From assembly GCF_000718005.1 (NCBI RefSeq), contig NZ_JODV01000010.1: a stretch of 64,000 nucleotides of DNA, one strand, 5' to 3'. Source of the DNA: Actinoalloteichus_B caeruleus (lineage in GTDB: Bacteria > Actinomycetota > Actinomycetes > Mycobacteriales > Pseudonocardiaceae). Shown here piece by piece: positions 62,366 to 64,000 of this stretch (position 1 is its first letter; the number at the start of each line of letters is the position of its first letter). The translations under genes and the position numbers were made by a program. The notes below the pieces were generated by a model, which saw only the letters and a program-made list of their open reading frames with translations, was not told where the DNA came from and did no database searches.

Positions 62366-63424
62366 TCAGCCCTGCCCGCGCTGTGCCACCGCTGACAGCA
62401 CCCCGGGGTCCCGCCAGTCGCTGGAGACGATGCTGGCGTGTTCACCGGCCAACAGGTGCAATCGGTCCCGCGCCTCCTGCTCGGTGGGGTGGTTGGCGTC
62501 GATCGCCGGCGCGACGGAGTGGGAGTTCGTCATCAGCAGGACGTAGTTCCGCTCGTGGTACCAGGCGGTGTCCACCTCGGGGCGCACGTAGGTGGTGGCA
62601 TTGCCGTCGAAGAACACGAACCACGGGCGGAGCGACTCGTCCTCGTAGCGCTCCCGGGGGTCACCGGCCTCCGCACCCAACACCGCCGGGAACGCCTGAG
62701 CCTGCTCGATGCGCCCCTCGGCGGCCAGGTCGCGCAGGTGCCGGGAGTACTCCTCGTCAGTCCACAGGTCGTCGAACGGGTTGCCCTGCTCGAAGGTGCC
62801 CGGGATCAGCTCGAACACCACCTTGCCGGCCAGCGTGTCCCGGCTGGGCCAGTTCCCGGCCAGCGCCGCCTCGTCGAGCGTCGCGAACCGGGACCCGTCC
62901 GGACGGGTCAGCAGGTCCACCGGACGGAACACGCCGTCGCCCAGGGTGTCGGCCACCAGCGCGTCGAACGCGGCCGGGCCGAGACCACCCCGGTCGTGGA
63001 AGCCGTCCTTGAACTCCACTTTGAAGACGATCGGCCGGTGGCCCGGGTTGCTCTCCTGCCAGGCGCGGATGTCGCGGAGGCAGGCGGGCAGGTCCTGGTT
63101 GCGGGGGCCGTCGCGCAGACCGTCGGCGTGGGTGGCGCCGACGCAGTTGTTCCGCTGGCCGATCAGGTCGTGGCTGACCCTCCAGCGGCCGAAGAGTTCG
63201 TCGGTCCAGACGTCGATCTCCAACATCCCCGCGCCGGAGTCGAGCCCGTCGGCGAAGTAGGGGAAGGCGCTCTGTTCGTAGGCGTTGTGCACGCCGACCG
63301 AGGTGGTGGCGGGGAACATCGCGGCCTGGGGTGCGGCCGAGGGAGAGGACTGCGCGAGGGCGGGGGTGGCCGCCACTGTCAGGAGCAGGGGTACCACTGC
63401 CAACAGGGGAGCACGGCGTCGCAT
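62366..63424 (-). CDS. Secreted Ca2+-dependent PI-PLC-like phosphodiesterase
   Basis: 352-residue exported protein: signal peptide RRRAPLLAVVPLLLTVAATP ending ALA-QSS, then a PLC-like TIM-barrel domain. Motifs: SVGVHNAYEQS (first catalytic His), GAGMLEIDVWTDELFGRWRV (acidic metal ligands), SHDLIGQRNNC (second His), and PIVFKVEFKDGF. This matches the Ca2+-dependent phosphoinositide-specific phospholipase C group seen in actinobacteria. ATG 63424 with GGAGG 4-5 nt upstream; an upstream ATG at 63484 would spoil the signal peptide. Substrate in vivo unknown; scavenging of phosphoinositides or related phosphodiesters is plausible. Confidence 0.85.
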   Translation of the reverse strand: MRRRAPLLAVVPLLLTVAATPALAQSSPSAAPQAAMFPATTSVGVHNAYEQSAFPYFADGLDSGAGMLEIDVWTDELFGRWRVSHDLIGQRNNCVGATHADGLRDGPRNQDLPACLRDIRAWQESNPGHRPIVFKVEFKDGFHDRGGLGPAAFDALVADTLGDGVFRPVDLLTRPDGSRFATLDEAALAGNWPSRDTLAGKVVFELIPGTFEQGNPFDDLWTDEEYSRHLRDLAAEGRIEQAQAFPAVLGAEAGDPRERYEDESLRPWFVFFDGNATTYVRPEVDTAWYHERNYVLLMTNSHSVAPAIDANHPTEQEARDRLHLLAGEHASIVSSDWRDPGVLSAVAQRGQG

Positions 63425-63800
63425 GAGGCCTCCACGAGCTGCGGAAGAACTGCGTTGTCCGATGTGTCCGAACAACGAGGACACCTCACCCTAGGATTTC
63501 GTGAGTAATTTTCGCGAGCCTCCAGCGCAACGGAACATGACGGTGAGGTGACCGACGGTGATGCGTGCGCGGATCGGCGATCCGCCGTTCCCGGGTCGGC
63601 GGGAACGGCGGATGACGCGTGCCGAGCTGACGGCGTCCGGAGGGGATCCGACCGCTGGGTGGGCGGGGGAGGGGCCAGAACGCCGGGCGAGTGCGGCGGC
63701 GGGCATACTCGGGACGAGGAGGTTTGTGGTGCTGCGGGAGACGCCGAGGAAAGTGAACGAGAATCGGCAGGGCCGCCCGTAAACCCCCAGGTCAGGAAGC
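63425..63800 (+). promoter_or_regulatory. Intergenic and leader of CRISPR array 3
   Basis: No gene seen between the PLC-like gene and array 3. 63731-63800 is homologous to the array 2 leader: GCGGGAGAC, GAAAGTGAACGAGAATCGG, CGTAA, CAGGTCAGGAAGC at the first repeat. Confidence 0.7.
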
Positions 63801-63889
63801 GTCGTCCCCGCGCACGCGGGGCTGTTCCGCTCCTGTTGGACCCGGAGATGATCTTGTCCAGGTCGTCCCCGCGCACGCGGGGCTGTTCC
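63801..63889 (+). CRISPR. CRISPR array 3: two repeats, one spacer, interrupted
   Basis: Repeats 63801-63828 and 63862-63889, identical to the array 2 repeat; spacer 63829-63861 (33 nt). A second spacer starts at 63890 but only about 13 nt precede the left end of an IS element, and no third repeat appears at 63923. The array continues, if at all, beyond the insertion and the window. Confidence 0.9.
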
Positions 63890-63902
63890 CGGTTCCGGCC
63901 CT

Positions 63903-64000
63903 TGGACCGTACTGGGTTTGTTGGAGGCCCTGCACCCCAGGAAGGATGAGGAGCATGGGTTCCGCGAAGAAATACCCCCAGGAGTTGCGGCGACGCGCGG
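63903..64000 (+). mobile_element. IS3-family insertion sequence, left end
   Basis: TGGACCGTACTGGGTTTGTT (from 63903) is an IS3-type terminal inverted repeat as I remember it (TGGACCG..C..GGGTTTG.TGGAG). It is followed by AGGAAGGATGAGGAG and an orfA start at 63955. The rest is beyond the window, so the right end and target duplication cannot be checked. Confidence 0.65.
63955..64000 (+). CDS. IS3-family transposase OrfA, N-terminal fragment
   Basis: Fifteen codons visible, MGSAKKYPQELRRRA, the typical beginning of the OrfA helix-turn-helix protein of IS3-family elements (K-Y-P-x-E-L-R-x-R-A). ATG 63955 follows GATGAGGAG. Truncated by the window edge. Confidence 0.8.
   Translation, partial: MGSAKKYPQELRRRA

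Overview
The window is a very GC-rich, densely coded actinobacterial chromosome segment. GTG and TTG starts, strong GGAGG ribosome sites, a SARP regulator, F420-type oxidoreductases, a second type IIA topoisomerase pair (ParE/ParC-like) and specialised-metabolism genes point to a filamentous actinomycete. A Pseudonocardiales relative (Actinosynnema/Saccharothrix type) is my guess, not something the sequence proves.

1-14.8 kb: the edge of a peptide antibiotic cluster. A truncated NRPS (A-PCP-C-A, running off the left edge) diverges from a 4-hydroxymandelate synthase and a hydroxyphenylglycine aminotransferase. An MFS exporter, an MbtH protein, an ACC-deaminase-fold PLP enzyme, a P450, a SARP activator and a hydroxymandelate oxidase follow. 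HmaS, Hmo and HpgT together make L-4-hydroxyphenylglycine. The complete set and its order resemble the nocardicin monocyclic beta-lactam cluster (nocA-F-G-H-I-J-(K)-L-R-N), with nocK apparently decayed.

16.2-36.6 kb: a TetR/GNAT pair, then what I regard as the most unusual locus. It is an operon of an SDR, a stand-alone AT-ACP protein, a 1893-residue megasynthase and an acyl-CoA-oxidase-like flavoprotein, followed by a LuxR-type regulator. The megasynthase reads as FabL-type enoyl reductase, KS, chain-length-factor-like KS lacking the active cysteine, KR and DH. Together with the AT-ACP it carries every activity of a fully reducing iterative synthase on two polypeptides. Around it lie an LLM flavin oxidoreductase, two paralogous small proteins of unknown function, an MFS/MerR pair, a five-cysteine secreted protein, a TenA-like protein and another SDR.

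37-46.3 kb: a GlxA-like regulator, an MFS transporter, a five-repeat CRISPR array, a 5-FTHF cyclo-ligase-like gene, a low-GC orphan, a patch of broken gene remnants (41.9-42.8 kb), a MerR/Ddn pair and a DesK/DesR-type two-component system.

46.6-57 kb: a small export protein, ParC- and ParE-like topoisomerase genes, a TetR regulator, a rifamycin-phosphotransferase-like gene with a one-base frameshift, and a WYL regulator with a perfect dyad upstream.

57.4-64 kb: a seven-repeat type I-E-like CRISPR array abutting a truncated aminoglycoside kinase gene, a flavin-barrel-like protein, the overlapping cstA / cory-CC-star / ArsA-like ATPase trio, a secreted PI-PLC-like enzyme, and a two-repeat CRISPR array interrupted by the left end of an IS3-family element. 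No cas genes are in the window. All three arrays share a motif at the leader-repeat junction although array 1 has a different repeat. All calls come from reading the sequence; no database search was run.
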